Shown: positions 17,632-26,297 of the stretch, piece by piece
Layout: every line of letters starts with the position of its first letter
Numbering within the stretch: position 1 is the stretch's first letter
Source: Smaragdicoccus niigatensis DSM 44881 = NBRC 103563
GTDB taxonomy: Bacteria; Actinomycetota; Actinomycetes; Mycobacteriales; Mycobacteriaceae
Length of the DNA stretch: 64,000 nucleotides
Assembly (NCBI RefSeq): GCF_000380645.1
Contig: NZ_AQXZ01000010.1
Span: forward strand, 1-64,000
Reading direction: 5' to 3'
Notes under the pieces: model-generated
What the model saw: only the letters and a program-made list of their open reading frames with translations
The model's database searches: none
What the model was told of the DNA's origin: nothing
Translations under genes and position numbers: made by a program

Positions 17632-19245
17632 ATGCGTTTCTGGATAGACCGTGGTGTGATCGCGAAAACCGCGATCGTGGCCACAACCGTGGTAACCGTC
17701 GGATCTGGTCTGGCCTCGTGCTCGATCTTCGGTCCGAGTGACCCGGAGAAGGTCGTCCGGAGCTTTGTCGACGCGCTCGATTCAAAAGACGCCACGAAGG
17801 CCGCTGCGCTCACCTCGTACCCGAACGCCGCGGCGGTCGAGATGAAGGGCCTGTTCGACGGGCTGAAGGACAGCAAGCCGGACTACGAAGTCAGCCAGTA
17901 CATCGAGATCGATGATTCCTCCGGATTCTTCAACCTCGACACGTCGTGGGACCTCGGGAACGGTCACGAGCTGAGCTACTCCTCGTCCGGGCAGATTCGC
18001 AAGCTCGCTGTCGGCTGGCGGATCTCGTGGGACCCGACGGTCCTCATGCCGCAGCTCGGGCACGGTCGATCGGTCAACCTCGTGCGGACCGATGCCACTC
18101 CGGCGCCCGCCGTCGTCGACGCGCAGGGCCAGCAGCTGATGTCGCAGCAGGACATCAAGACCGTCAAGCTCGACCCGGACAAGATCAAGGACGTCAAGTC
18201 GTCGACCGAAGCGCTGGCGGAAGCCATCGAGCCGGTTGCGCCGCTGATCACCGCGGATTCGCTGCAGAAGCAGCTGAAGGACGCCAAGGGCGATGTCATC
18301 ACGGCCGTCGGCCTGCGTGAGGCCGACTTCAACGTCCTGGAATCGGCACTGCGCAAGATTCCGGGCGTCGTCATCACCGACACCCCGCGGCTGATCACCG
18401 TCGACCGTCGCATCGTCTCGCCGGTCATCGACTCGCTGCGGGACATCTGGCAGCAGGGTCAGGACAAGACGAAGGGCTGGGCCGTTCAGGTCACGTCATC
18501 GGACGGCGAGCCGCCGGTGCGGTTGATCGGCGAGCAGGGCCCGCCCGGGCCGAACATCCGAACCACGATCGACTCCGACATTCAGATGGCGGCCGAAGAT
18601 GCCGTCTCGATGACCGGGGTTCCGGCGGCAATCGTCGCGATCCAGCCCTCGACGGGTGCAATCCTCGCGGTCGCGCAGAACTCGTGGGGCGCCGAGATGG
18701 GCGACCTGCCGCTGAACACGACCTTCCCGGTGGGGGACATCGCGAAGATGTTCGGAAACCGGGACGGTGCGGCATCGCTCGGGGTGGGAGCGAACTACAC
18801 GATCAACGGACTGAAGCAGGTCACCGGCTCGCTGCCCGGCGGCAAGGACGCGATCAACGGCAACAACCTGAAGACGAGCCCGTTCGGCATGGCGCTGGCG
18901 GTTGCGTCGGCCAACCGTGGGTCTCTCGTCTCGCCGTTCCTGGTCCCCGGGCAGACGTCGAAGTTGGTTGCCGGGGTTCCGAAGCTCTCGAACGACACGG
19001 TCAAGAACGCGCGGAGCAGCCTCGTGGAAATCCCCTCGAAGTCGAGCTTCTGGCAGATCCGCCAGTACGGCGGCACCCTGACCGGAATGACCAGCCAGAA
19101 GGGCAAGGTCCAGTGGGTCGTCGGTAGCCGCAACGACGTCGCCTACGCGGTGCTGTTGACCGGTGCGGAAGGCGACGGTCAGATCATGGGTGTGGCGAAC
19201 TTCTGGATCAAGGAGTTGGCGTCGGGCGGTTCAACCGCCCGCTGA
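17632..19245 (+). CDS. Catalytically degenerate penicillin-binding-protein paralogue (lipoprotein)
   Basis: 537 residues from ATG 17632 (an ATG 9 nt earlier is possible). The plan is the same as in the upstream gene: lipoprotein Cys30, NTF2-like domain, dimerisation region, transpeptidase-like domain beginning AAIVAIQPSTGAILAVAQN. The catalytic residues are gone. At the exact position of Ser363-x-x-Lys366 it has Thr363-Thr-Phe-Pro366, the segment holding the SxN motif is deleted (about 75 residues), and Lys of KTG is replaced (GTLTGMTS). The SPFGMALAVASANRG segment after it is conserved, and no frameshift is present, so selection seems to maintain a non-enzymatic protein. It probably binds peptidoglycan or partners the active copy. 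Confidence 0.85.
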   Translation: MRFWIDRGVIAKTAIVATTVVTVGSGLASCSIFGPSDPEKVVRSFVDALDSKDATKAAALTSYPNAAAVEMKGLFDGLKDSKPDYEVSQYIEIDDSSGFFNLDTSWDLGNGHELSYSSSGQIRKLAVGWRISWDPTVLMPQLGHGRSVNLVRTDATPAPAVVDAQGQQLMSQQDIKTVKLDPDKIKDVKSSTEALAEAIEPVAPLITADSLQKQLKDAKGDVITAVGLREADFNVLESALRKIPGVVITDTPRLITVDRRIVSPVIDSLRDIWQQGQDKTKGWAVQVTSSDGEPPVRLIGEQGPPGPNIRTTIDSDIQMAAEDAVSMTGVPAAIVAIQPSTGAILAVAQNSWGAEMGDLPLNTTFPVGDIAKMFGNRDGAASLGVGANYTINGLKQVTGSLPGGKDAINGNNLKTSPFGMALAVASANRGSLVSPFLVPGQTSKLVAGVPKLSNDTVKNARSSLVEIPSKSSFWQIRQYGGTLTGMTSQKGKVQWVVGSRNDVAYAVLLTGAEGDGQIMGVANFWIKELASGGSTAR

Positions 19246-19591
19246 CGAACGAGGCGATGGCGCGTGGTGCCAGCAGCACCACCGCCAGGCTGATGCCCGC
19301 GATGACCGGGAACAGTCCGGAGAGGCCGGCGCCACTGAGCCCGCGGAGCACCAATCCGATCACGAACGTCGAACCCCAGACGGCGACCCCGGCGGGCCAG
19401 ACCTGTTCACCGCGCAACCGGGTGGCCACGACGATGACCCAGCCGACCGCGAGACCGACGAGAAACGGCCACGCCGTGTGCGCGATCCCGGGGAGCGTGA
19501 GGCCCTCCGTGTGGCTTGCCCGACCGATGGCCGCGAACGCGAACACCGCGATGACATCGCCGGCGAGGGGACCAATAGCGGTCCGGTTCAC
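19208..19591 (-). CDS. DUF3054 family membrane protein
   Basis: 127 residues, four predicted membrane helices, in the DUF3054 pattern: an N-terminal GDVIAVFAFAAIGRASHTEG motif, TAWPFLVGLAVGWVI, and WGSTFVIGLVLRGLSG. Function unknown. The start is GTG 19591, with GGAGG 6 nt upstream, and overlaps the stop of the YbhN-like gene as GTGA. Its last 38 bp overlap the 3' end of the convergent penicillin-binding paralogue gene. It is the last gene of the cyclase-YbhN-DUF3054 operon. Confidence 0.85.
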   Translation of the reverse strand: MNRTAIGPLAGDVIAVFAFAAIGRASHTEGLTLPGIAHTAWPFLVGLAVGWVIVVATRLRGEQVWPAGVAVWGSTFVIGLVLRGLSGAGLSGLFPVIAGISLAVVLLAPRAIASFVSGRLNRPTPTP

Positions 19592-20697
19592 TCTTGCCTC
19601 CGTTGCTGTTCGACGTCGATGCCGAGGTGCGATTTCGCGCCCTTGGTGCGGAACCGGAACGCGAACACGATCCACCCCAGAATCGCGATCATGATGAAGC
19701 TGACGCCACGGTAGACGAAGGCCGCAGCGACCGACTGCGTGGCCGTCAGGGACGCGGTCGAGGTCAGCGACAGGATGAGCGTCGCGTCGACGATGACGAG
19801 GCCACCGGGGGCCAGCGGGATGGTGCCGACGGCCTTTCCGAACGCGAAGGTCAGGAGAAGGCCGGAGATCGTCGGGTCGGCACCGATCGCGAGGCAGGCG
19901 AACCCCAGACACGCCACATCGCCGACGCGGTGCATCGTCGTCCACAGCAGGATCAGGAAACTGTCCTGCGGGCGCATCTTGACCGACTCGATCTGGCTGA
20001 TCTGCTCCTGGACGCGGTCGAGCCCCTCCTCCGCCGGCCTCTTGCGCAGACGGTTCAACCGCTTGACGATGCCGGCCACCAGGCGATCGAGCGAGCCCGG
20101 GTGGGACGCGGCGTACCGCACTCCCGCGGAGATGACGACGAGGATCGCCACGGAGATGATGAGTCCGGCGGAGCTGACCCGCGTTCCGGCGAGCATCGCG
20201 CCACTGACACCGACGACGGCGAGGCCGACCGCCGCGATGACGCCGGAGTAGGCGAGCTGCCACGAGGCGACGATGGGACTCGCGCCCCAGCGGCGCGTCT
20301 CGCGGTAGGTCAGGGCGGTTGCGAAGACCTGTCCCGCGGGCAAGGTGACCGACATGGCAGTCGCACCGTAGACGAGGGATAGCGATTTGGCTTGCCGAAC
20401 GTCGACGCCACCGGCCGACAGCAACTGCTTCTGAACTCGGGCGAATCCGCTCATCGAAATGAGCTGAGCAACGATGCTGGCGGCCAACCAGCCGATGTGG
20501 GTTTCGTAGAGGGCGTGCCACGACTCGTGCAGGCGCGGCCAGAGATAGATCCCCTCCGCGGTCAGCAGCGCCAACAGTGCGATCGCGGCAACCCAGCGCA
20601 ACCAGCGGAAACGGCCACGCGAACGCCGACCTGACGGGGTCTGCTGATCGGCATCCACACCGCCAGCGTAATCAAGATCGCGTTCTGGATCACTCAC
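19588..20697 (-). CDS. YbhN/lysylphosphatidylglycerol synthase-type transmembrane protein
   Basis: 369 residues, about eight membrane segments, UPF0104/LPG_synthase_TM family. Landmarks are TLPAGQVFATALTYRETRRWGAS in the middle and GTIPLAPGGLVIVDATL near residue 300, corresponding to the PxxPGGxGxxE-like signature. Position next to the AI-2E gene and mmpL3 suggests orthology with Rv0204c. Family members move or modify lipids, and the substrate here is unknown. The GTG at 20697 overlaps the cyclase stop by 8 bp, so translation is coupled. Confidence 0.85.
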   Translation of the reverse strand: MSDPERDLDYAGGVDADQQTPSGRRSRGRFRWLRWVAAIALLALLTAEGIYLWPRLHESWHALYETHIGWLAASIVAQLISMSGFARVQKQLLSAGGVDVRQAKSLSLVYGATAMSVTLPAGQVFATALTYRETRRWGASPIVASWQLAYSGVIAAVGLAVVGVSGAMLAGTRVSSAGLIISVAILVVISAGVRYAASHPGSLDRLVAGIVKRLNRLRKRPAEEGLDRVQEQISQIESVKMRPQDSFLILLWTTMHRVGDVACLGFACLAIGADPTISGLLLTFAFGKAVGTIPLAPGGLVIVDATLILSLTSTASLTATQSVAAAFVYRGVSFIMIAILGWIVFAFRFRTKGAKSHLGIDVEQQRRQE

Positions 20698-22240
20698 CAG
20701 TTTGACTTAGCTGAGGTGGATCGAATTCCAGGTCGGTGTTGATCGGCGTCGCCAGCCGCGTGCGCCGCTTTCGACCGCGGAGGACCACCTCTTCGCCGAG
20801 CTCCCAGTTGGCTTGTTCCTCGTCGGAGGCGAAGTACAGTGCGCTGCCGGACGCCACGACCTTGGTCGGCTCGGTCTTCGCCAATTCCTGCAGGCGGGAG
20901 GCCTCGTTCACCGGGTCACCGATGACCGTGTACTCGAATCGGTTCGCCGAACCGATGTTGCCGGCGACCGCGAGACCGGCACTCACGCCGATACCGAAGT
21001 CGAAGCCGGCCAGAGAACGCAGGCGAATTCGAAGTTCGCGCGCGGCCGACAACGCTTCGGTCGGGGCATCGGGGGAATTCAGCGGAGCGCCGAAGATGGC
21101 CAGCGCGGCATCTCCGACGAACTTGTTGACGAAGCCATTATGTCGGTCGACCACGTCGACCACGATGTTGAAGAAGTCGTTCAACAGGGCCACGACCTCG
21201 CTCGGCGGTCGTTCGGCAGCGGTTGAGGTCGAGCCGACCATGTCGACGAAAAGCACTGCGACGAAGCGAGTCTCGCCGCCGAGTTCGGTGCCGAACTCCA
21301 TCGCGCGGCGGGCGACGTCCTCACCGACGTGCTGACCGAACAGTTCCTGCAGGACCCGTCGCTCGGCCGACTCGGCCATCATCCGGTTGAAGCCGACTTG
21401 GAGCTGCCCGACCTCCGAGCCGTCGAACACCTGGACCTCGACGTTCTCCTCGCCGGACTCGACCTTCTCCATGGCCTGGATGACCTGCTGGATCGGGTCG
21501 GAGATGCTCGAACTGGTGAGCATCGACAGCGCGAACGCCTGCAGGATCACCAGCAAGGCGATGGCCAGGATCGCGATCGCGAGCGAGCGGGCCGTGAATT
21601 CGAGCGTCGTGGTGATCTGCGTGACGCACAGCATGACGATGCCCAGCGTCGGGGCGAGGGTGCCGAGGCCCCAGGTCATACCCATGCGGGTACCGATGCC
21701 GGGCGTGAACGTTTTGTCGAAGCGAACTTCGCTGAGCGCGCGTGCCGCGACTGGTCGCAGTAGTCGCTCGCCGAGCATGTAGGTGAATCCGAAGACGATC
21801 GTCGCACCCATGATCGTGGTGAGGATCACGGCCGCGGTGAGCTCCGGAGTGGCCGTGATCGTGAGGGCGGCGAACACCGAACCGCCGATGATCCACAGCA
21901 CGAGCTGTAGTGCTGCCTGGCGCAGCGGCGCGTGCAGCGCGGCGAGTTGCTCACGCCGGCTCGGCGGGCCGCCACGCAGCTCCCACTGCAGCACCGGCCG
22001 CAACAGGATGAAGGCCCCGAGCAGGGAAAAGAAGCCGAAGAGCAGGCAGATCGTCACGAACGTGATCAGGTTCCGGCGCCGGTCCTCGATTATCGCCGTC
22101 GACTGCGGCAACGGCAATCCGTAGCGCAGGAAGACGTAGATCAGGATCGCGCCGAGCCCGTTCGCCGCCAAAACCGCAGCGAGATACATGGGCCAACGCG
22201 TACCCATCGTCTTCTTGACGACATCAGTAGGCGCAGGCAC
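20690..22240 (-). CDS. Membrane-anchored class III adenylate cyclase with HAMP
   Basis: 516 residues: six hydrophobic segments in the first 250, HAMP at about 255-305 (SDPIQQVIQAMEKVESGEEN), then the class III cyclase domain. Catalytic residues are visible: metal Asp in VLFVDMVGST, second Asp in FVGDAALAIFGAP with the base-specifying Lys in NKFVGD, Asp in TVIGDPVNEASRL, and the Asn-x3-Arg transition-state pair in the same string. It should make cAMP. The architecture resembles Rv1318c-Rv1320c/Rv3645. The GTG at 22240 is preceded by TAAATT at 6 nt, so it appears leaderless. Confidence 0.92.
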   Translation of the reverse strand: MPAPTDVVKKTMGTRWPMYLAAVLAANGLGAILIYVFLRYGLPLPQSTAIIEDRRRNLITFVTICLLFGFFSLLGAFILLRPVLQWELRGGPPSRREQLAALHAPLRQAALQLVLWIIGGSVFAALTITATPELTAAVILTTIMGATIVFGFTYMLGERLLRPVAARALSEVRFDKTFTPGIGTRMGMTWGLGTLAPTLGIVMLCVTQITTTLEFTARSLAIAILAIALLVILQAFALSMLTSSSISDPIQQVIQAMEKVESGEENVEVQVFDGSEVGQLQVGFNRMMAESAERRVLQELFGQHVGEDVARRAMEFGTELGGETRFVAVLFVDMVGSTSTAAERPPSEVVALLNDFFNIVVDVVDRHNGFVNKFVGDAALAIFGAPLNSPDAPTEALSAARELRIRLRSLAGFDFGIGVSAGLAVAGNIGSANRFEYTVIGDPVNEASRLQELAKTEPTKVVASGSALYFASDEEQANWELGEEVVLRGRKRRTRLATPINTDLEFDPPQLSQTGE

Positions 22241-22246
22241 CAGAAC

Positions 22247-22252
22247 AATTTA
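22247..22252 (-). promoter_or_regulatory. -10 hexamer of leaderless cyclase transcript
   Basis: TAAATT on the minus strand, 6 nt before the GTG at 22240. The divergent AI-2E gene starts 71 bp away with its own hexamer. Confidence 0.5.
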
Positions 22253-22298
22253 TCCCCGGGACGAAAGTCAACGCGGGCGAACCGTGTGGATGGCGGGT

Positions 22299-22304
22299 TA
22301 GGCT
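22299..22304 (+). promoter_or_regulatory. -10 hexamer of leaderless AI-2E gene transcript
   Basis: TAGGCT, 7 nt before the ATG at 22312. No ribosome-binding sequence stands between hexamer and start codon. Confidence 0.5.
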
Positions 22305-22311
22305 CGCAACG

Positions 22312-23493
22312 ATGAGCGACAAAGCTTCTGTACAAACGACTTCCGCAGCCGATGCAGTTCCGCACTCGCTCCGCGTGTCCGCCGAGTGGACGTGGCGCCT
22401 GTTGGTGCTGCTCGCAGGCTTCATTGCTCTCTGTTTCATGATTATCCAGCTCCGCACGGTCGTGGTTCCGTTTGCCATCGCGCTCCTCGGCGCAGCGATG
22501 CTGGCGCCGTTGGTCGACTGGATGAATCGTTATGGAGTCCCGCGCGGAATCGCGGTCATGGTCTCGATGATCGGAATGATCGGTGCCGTCGCGGGCGTGT
22601 TGTCGTTCGTCGTCGAGCAGACGGTCAACAAGTTCCCGGAGCTCGCGGCGCAGTTCAACGCCGGTATCGCGGGCATTACGGATTGGCTCAAGCACAGCCA
22701 CCTGCCGTTCTCCGAGGAGATCCGGCTCTCCAGTGAGAACGTCAAGAACTTCATCACCGAGCACAGTCAGTCGCTGACCGCCAATGCGATCGCGACCGCC
22801 ACGGTTCTTACTGAAGCCCTGACCGGGCTCCTGCTGGCGACCTTCATCCTCATCTTCCTGCTGTACGACGGCCCCCGCATCTGGGAGTTCGTGACGCGGA
22901 TCGTGCCGTCCGCATCGCGTCGTCGCGTGCGGCTGGCCGGGATCGCGGGGTTCCGGTCGCTCACCGGATTCGTCCGGGCCACGGTCGCGGTCGCGGCCGT
23001 CGATGCGATCGGCATCGGGGTCGGCCTGGGTGTTCTGGGCGTCCCGTTGGCGATTCCGTTGGCGTCGCTGGTGTTCATCGGTGCGTTCATCCCGCTCGTG
23101 GGTGCGTTCGTCACCGGCTTCGTCGCGGTGTTCATCGCGCTGGTGACGAAGGGGATCGTGACTGCCGCGATCGTCTTCGGCATCATCGTGGTGGTCATGC
23201 AGGTCGAGGGCCACATCTTGCAGCCGATGCTGCTGGGTCGGGCCGTCGCGATCCACCCGCTGGCCGTGGTCCTGTCGATCACGACCGGAATCGTGCTCGC
23301 CGGAATCTCCGGTGGTCTGCTCGCGGTCCCGATCGTCGCGATCCTCAACTCCGCGATCCGGTCGCTGGTCTCGGACGACCCCGTCGAATTCGTCGAAGCG
23401 CTGCCGGGTCCGGCGAAGGACACGCCGATCCCGGTCTCCGAGGTCCCGGTTGCCCCGGCCGAGCCGAAGAGCGCGTCGGAGGCGGACAAATAG
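22312..23493 (+). CDS. AI-2E family transporter (PerM-like)
   Basis: 393 residues, about seven membrane helices in the AI-2E/PerM arrangement: a pair near the N-terminus, an amphipathic middle region (about 95-145), and the C-terminal block with FIGAFIPLVGAFVTGFVAVFIAL, VVMQVEGHILQPMLLGRAVAIHP and GGLLAVPIVAIL, which are the family signatures. Rv0205 occupies the same place next to mmpL3 in M. tuberculosis. Members are exporters, some of them Na+/H+ antiporters; the substrate here is unknown. The tail after about 355 is Pro/Ala/Glu-rich and cytoplasmic. Confidence 0.9.
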   Translation: MSDKASVQTTSAADAVPHSLRVSAEWTWRLLVLLAGFIALCFMIIQLRTVVVPFAIALLGAAMLAPLVDWMNRYGVPRGIAVMVSMIGMIGAVAGVLSFVVEQTVNKFPELAAQFNAGIAGITDWLKHSHLPFSEEIRLSSENVKNFITEHSQSLTANAIATATVLTEALTGLLLATFILIFLLYDGPRIWEFVTRIVPSASRRRVRLAGIAGFRSLTGFVRATVAVAAVDAIGIGVGLGVLGVPLAIPLASLVFIGAFIPLVGAFVTGFVAVFIALVTKGIVTAAIVFGIIVVVMQVEGHILQPMLLGRAVAIHPLAVVLSITTGIVLAGISGGLLAVPIVAILNSAIRSLVSDDPVEFVEALPGPAKDTPIPVSEVPVAPAEPKSASEADK

Positions 23494-23503
23494 ATCCCAC
23501 GCG

Positions 23504-23550
23504 GATCCTGATATCGCGGTGGCGCTGGGCGCCACTTGGATATCAGGATC
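23504..23550. repeat. 47-bp two-part palindrome after the AI-2E gene
   Basis: Outer arms GATCCTGATATC (23504-23515) and GATATCAGGATC (23539-23550), a 3/3-nt internal loop (GCG / TTG), inner arms GTGGCGC and GCGCCAC and a 3-nt centre. It starts 10 nt after the stop codon. No U-tract; terminator or DNA-level palindrome. Confidence 0.75.
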
Positions 23551-23586
23551 GCGAACGGCTGCCCTTCAGCACTGTCTGACCGCCGA

Positions 23587-23592
23587 TATCCT
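23587..23592 (+). promoter_or_regulatory. -10 hexamer of leaderless DUF1707 gene transcript
   Basis: TATCCT, 6 nt before the GTG at 23599. Confidence 0.5.
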
Positions 23593-23598
23593 GGTTTC

Positions 23599-24270
23599 GT
23601 GGACGCCAGAGATCTCCGGGTTTCCGATGCCGAGCGCGCGCACGTCGGCGAGGTGCTGCAGCGTGCGGTGGGGCAGGGGATGATCACGCTCTCCGAGTTC
23701 ACCGAACGCTTCGACACCGCGCTCGCGGCCCGAACCCGCGGCGAACTCAACTCCGTCCTCGTCGACCTGCCCGGTGTTCAGCTCATCGGAGCCGCGCCGC
23801 CGCAGCCGGTCCACCAGCCGCTCGCGTTCCCGGTGTATCGACACCCAACCCCGGTCGCCACCGCGCCGAGCTTTCCGCAGCACCTGCCCGGATATGGGCA
23901 CGAGTTGGGCGGAGTCCGCGCGCGTCTGACCAACATCACGCGGCGCGGGCGATGGTTCGCGCCGCCGACTCTGCACGTGAATTCGTGGCTGAGCGGCGTG
24001 ACTCTCGATTTCACCTCGGCGCAGATGTCGACGCAGGTCGTCGAGATCGTCGTCGATGACTACCTGAGTTCACTTGTTCTCATCGTGCCGCCGGTCGCGA
24101 CCGTCGACCTCTCCAACCTCGAACTGATCGGTGGCTCGACCAAGAACAAGACCCGTTCGGGTCCGCCGATGGGTCCGCTGCATCTCGTCGTCCGGGGCCG
24201 AACGCGGTTCGGCTCGGTCACCGCAAAACACCCGTTCGGCACCGCATTTCGGCGGGCATTCGGCCGCTGA
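23599..24270 (+). CDS. DUF1707 domain protein with LiaF-like C-terminal region
   Basis: 223 residues, no membrane helix. The N-terminal DUF1707 domain (about 1-55) is clear: MDARDLRVSDAERAHVGEVLQ, then ITLSEFTERFDTALAARTRGEL. A Pro/His-rich linker follows, then a beta-rich half (about 125-205) resembling the cell-wall-active-antibiotic-response domain (SGVTLDFTSAQMSTQVVEIVV). DUF1707 proteins are common in actinobacteria, often with envelope-stress context; biochemical role unknown. The GTG at 23599 was chosen over an upstream in-frame ATG, which would place the palindrome's 3' half in the coding sequence. Confidence 0.85.
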   Translation: MDARDLRVSDAERAHVGEVLQRAVGQGMITLSEFTERFDTALAARTRGELNSVLVDLPGVQLIGAAPPQPVHQPLAFPVYRHPTPVATAPSFPQHLPGYGHELGGVRARLTNITRRGRWFAPPTLHVNSWLSGVTLDFTSAQMSTQVVEIVVDDYLSSLVLIVPPVATVDLSNLELIGGSTKNKTRSGPPMGPLHLVVRGRTRFGSVTAKHPFGTAFRRAFGR

Positions 24271-24327
24271 CCGCGTGGCGGGAGTCTGATCTTGTCCGAA
24301 TCCGGTCGAATGCCGCACTCTGGGTAG

Positions 24328-26163
24328 ATGGACGGAACCCCGCCACCGAATGTCGATCCCGCCCTGCTGGCCCGCCTTGCCGCGGAACTAGACGGCCTGC
24401 AACGGCAAGTGGGCGCTTTGAGCCACACGGTCGCGCTGCTGCAGCGCTCCGGTCAGCCTGGCGCGTGGCAGGCCCAGCCCGCCCAGCCGATGCCGCCGCA
24501 GATGCCCGCACAACCGATCCAGCCGCTTCCACCCGTGGTGCGCCCGACGATGCCGGGCTACGCGCCGCAGCAGCCCCCGCACCCTCAGCAGCAGTGGCGA
24601 CCGATGCCGCCGCGGCCGCCCCGCCAGCCGTGGTGGGAGCGAGAGGGAATGGTCAGCCGGGTGCTTGCGGTCGCGGGTGCCGGCGTGACGCTCATCGGTG
24701 TCGTGCTCATGGTCGTGTTGGCGGCTCAGGCCGGCTGGTTCGGTCCGGTCGCGCGGGTCATCGCCGGCGCGGTGCTGTCTGGCGTCCTCGTCGCCCTGGC
24801 CTTCCGCGTTCATTCCCGCCCGGGTGGCCAGGTCGGCGCGGTCGCGCTCGCGGCCACCGGAATCGCGGGGGCCTACCTCGACGTCATCGCCATCACGTCG
24901 ATCTACGAGTGGTTCCACCCCGTCGTCGGCCTCGGGATCGCGCTCGCCATCGCAGCCGCCGGTCTGGCGCTCGCGGCCCGCTGGCAAGCGCTCGCGTTGG
25001 CCCAGATCGTGATCGTCGGCGTCGCGGTGCTCGCACCGATCATCACCGAGGAACCGAACGCCACGCTCATCGCGTTCCTCACGATCCTGCAGGTCGTGGG
25101 GTGGGCGGCGCAGTGGTTCCGCCATTGGCCGACGCTGCACGTCACCCGTACCGCACCGGTCGTTCTCGCCTTGATCGCGGCGATCGGAGTCGATTCGCTT
25201 TCCTCGACCATCGATCGCGCCTACCTCGAACTGCCGGGCGCCGCAATGGTGGCGGTCGTCGGGATCGCGACCTCGGCCGCATCGGTCGTGCGCCGACCCC
25301 ACGACACGCTTGGTGGCGCGATTCTCGGCGTGGCAGCGATCCCGCTGCTGATGGTCGGCGTCCTGTTCGGAACCAGCGCACACATCGCGATTGCCGCGGT
25401 CACCGCCGGCGTACTCCTCACCGTGGCGCTCGTGCCGCAGCTGAACTCCGCGGCGCGCGTGTCGGCGCTGGTCGCGGGTGTCCTGGCCGTCGTGGAATTG
25501 TGCTTCACCGTGCCCGGCGACGGTGGACCGTCGATCGCGGTCTCACTCGCCGCTCTCAGCTTCCTGGGCGCTTCGGTGTCGCCGAGGGCACGGGCCGCCT
25601 ACTGGGTCGGTGCGGGGCTGGCACTGTTGAACGTCCTCGTGTTCGTGAGCCTTGCGTCCGTCCAGGAATTGGTCGACGAGCGGGAAGCAGTCATTGGGCT
25701 CGGCGGGTACACCGTGGTCGCGAGTGTGCTGCTGATCGCGACGCTCGTCGTGCTCGTGTGGCAGGGCAATCGGCTCGGAATCATCGAACCGCAGCAGCTC
25801 CAGGTCATCGGGGTTCTGGCGGCAGTCGCTGGGGTCTTCGCCTTCACGGCGGCGCTCGTGGCCATTGGCGTCAGCGTCGGCGGTTCCGGCGGGTTCACGG
25901 TGGGCCACTGCGCCGCAACGGTCTGTTGGATGCTCGCCGCGACGCTCATCCTTTTATATGGGCTCAAGACACCGAGTGCGGCGCACCTGGCACTACTCGT
26001 CGGGCTCACCCTCACCGCGGCCGCCGTCGGCAAGCTGTTCCTGTTCGATCTCGCGATGCTCAGCGGTCTGACCCGCGCGATCGCGTTCCTCGCAGTCGGC
26101 TTGCTCCTGCTCGGCGCGGGCACGAAGTACGCCCGCGCGTTCGCCGAGCGTCCGGACTCGTAG
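24328..26163 (+). CDS. DUF2339 family multi-spanning membrane protein
   Basis: 611 residues. The cytoplasmic N-terminus has a predicted coiled coil (LAAELDGLQRQVGALSHTVALL, about 12-33), followed by a Pro/Gln-rich linker (about 45-100), then more than fifteen hydrophobic segments in a repetitive helix-pair pattern characteristic of DUF2339. The early segment WEREGMVSRVLAVAGAGVTLIGVV is the family's entry motif. Function unknown. The start ATG has no ribosome site and may be leaderless (CACTCT at 6 nt, a weak hexamer). It converges on mmpL3 with a palindromic terminator between. Confidence 0.85.
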   Translation: MDGTPPPNVDPALLARLAAELDGLQRQVGALSHTVALLQRSGQPGAWQAQPAQPMPPQMPAQPIQPLPPVVRPTMPGYAPQQPPHPQQQWRPMPPRPPRQPWWEREGMVSRVLAVAGAGVTLIGVVLMVVLAAQAGWFGPVARVIAGAVLSGVLVALAFRVHSRPGGQVGAVALAATGIAGAYLDVIAITSIYEWFHPVVGLGIALAIAAAGLALAARWQALALAQIVIVGVAVLAPIITEEPNATLIAFLTILQVVGWAAQWFRHWPTLHVTRTAPVVLALIAAIGVDSLSSTIDRAYLELPGAAMVAVVGIATSAASVVRRPHDTLGGAILGVAAIPLLMVGVLFGTSAHIAIAAVTAGVLLTVALVPQLNSAARVSALVAGVLAVVELCFTVPGDGGPSIAVSLAALSFLGASVSPRARAAYWVGAGLALLNVLVFVSLASVQELVDEREAVIGLGGYTVVASVLLIATLVVLVWQGNRLGIIEPQQLQVIGVLAAVAGVFAFTAALVAIGVSVGGSGGFTVGHCAATVCWMLAATLILLYGLKTPSAAHLALLVGLTLTAAAVGKLFLFDLAMLSGLTRAIAFLAVGLLLLGAGTKYARAFAERPDS

Positions 26164-26198
26164 TCGGTTTTGGCCCAGCCCCTGGTCCATCGGATGCC

Positions 26199-26236
26199 GC
26201 GTTGAGCGCCTGATCAGGCGCACCAAAAGGCAACGC
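26199..26236. terminator. Palindromic terminator between DUF2339 gene and mmpL3
   Basis: A perfect 16-bp palindrome GCGCCTGATCAGGCGC (26206-26221) is flanked by GCGTTG (26199-26204) and CAACGC (26231-26236). It lies between two convergent genes and has no U-run on either strand. Confidence 0.6.
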
Positions 26237-26297
26237 ATGCAACGGAAGTCGCAAATGACGCTCGCTGCGGTAATTCATGCACGTGCGCCAGCGCGGA

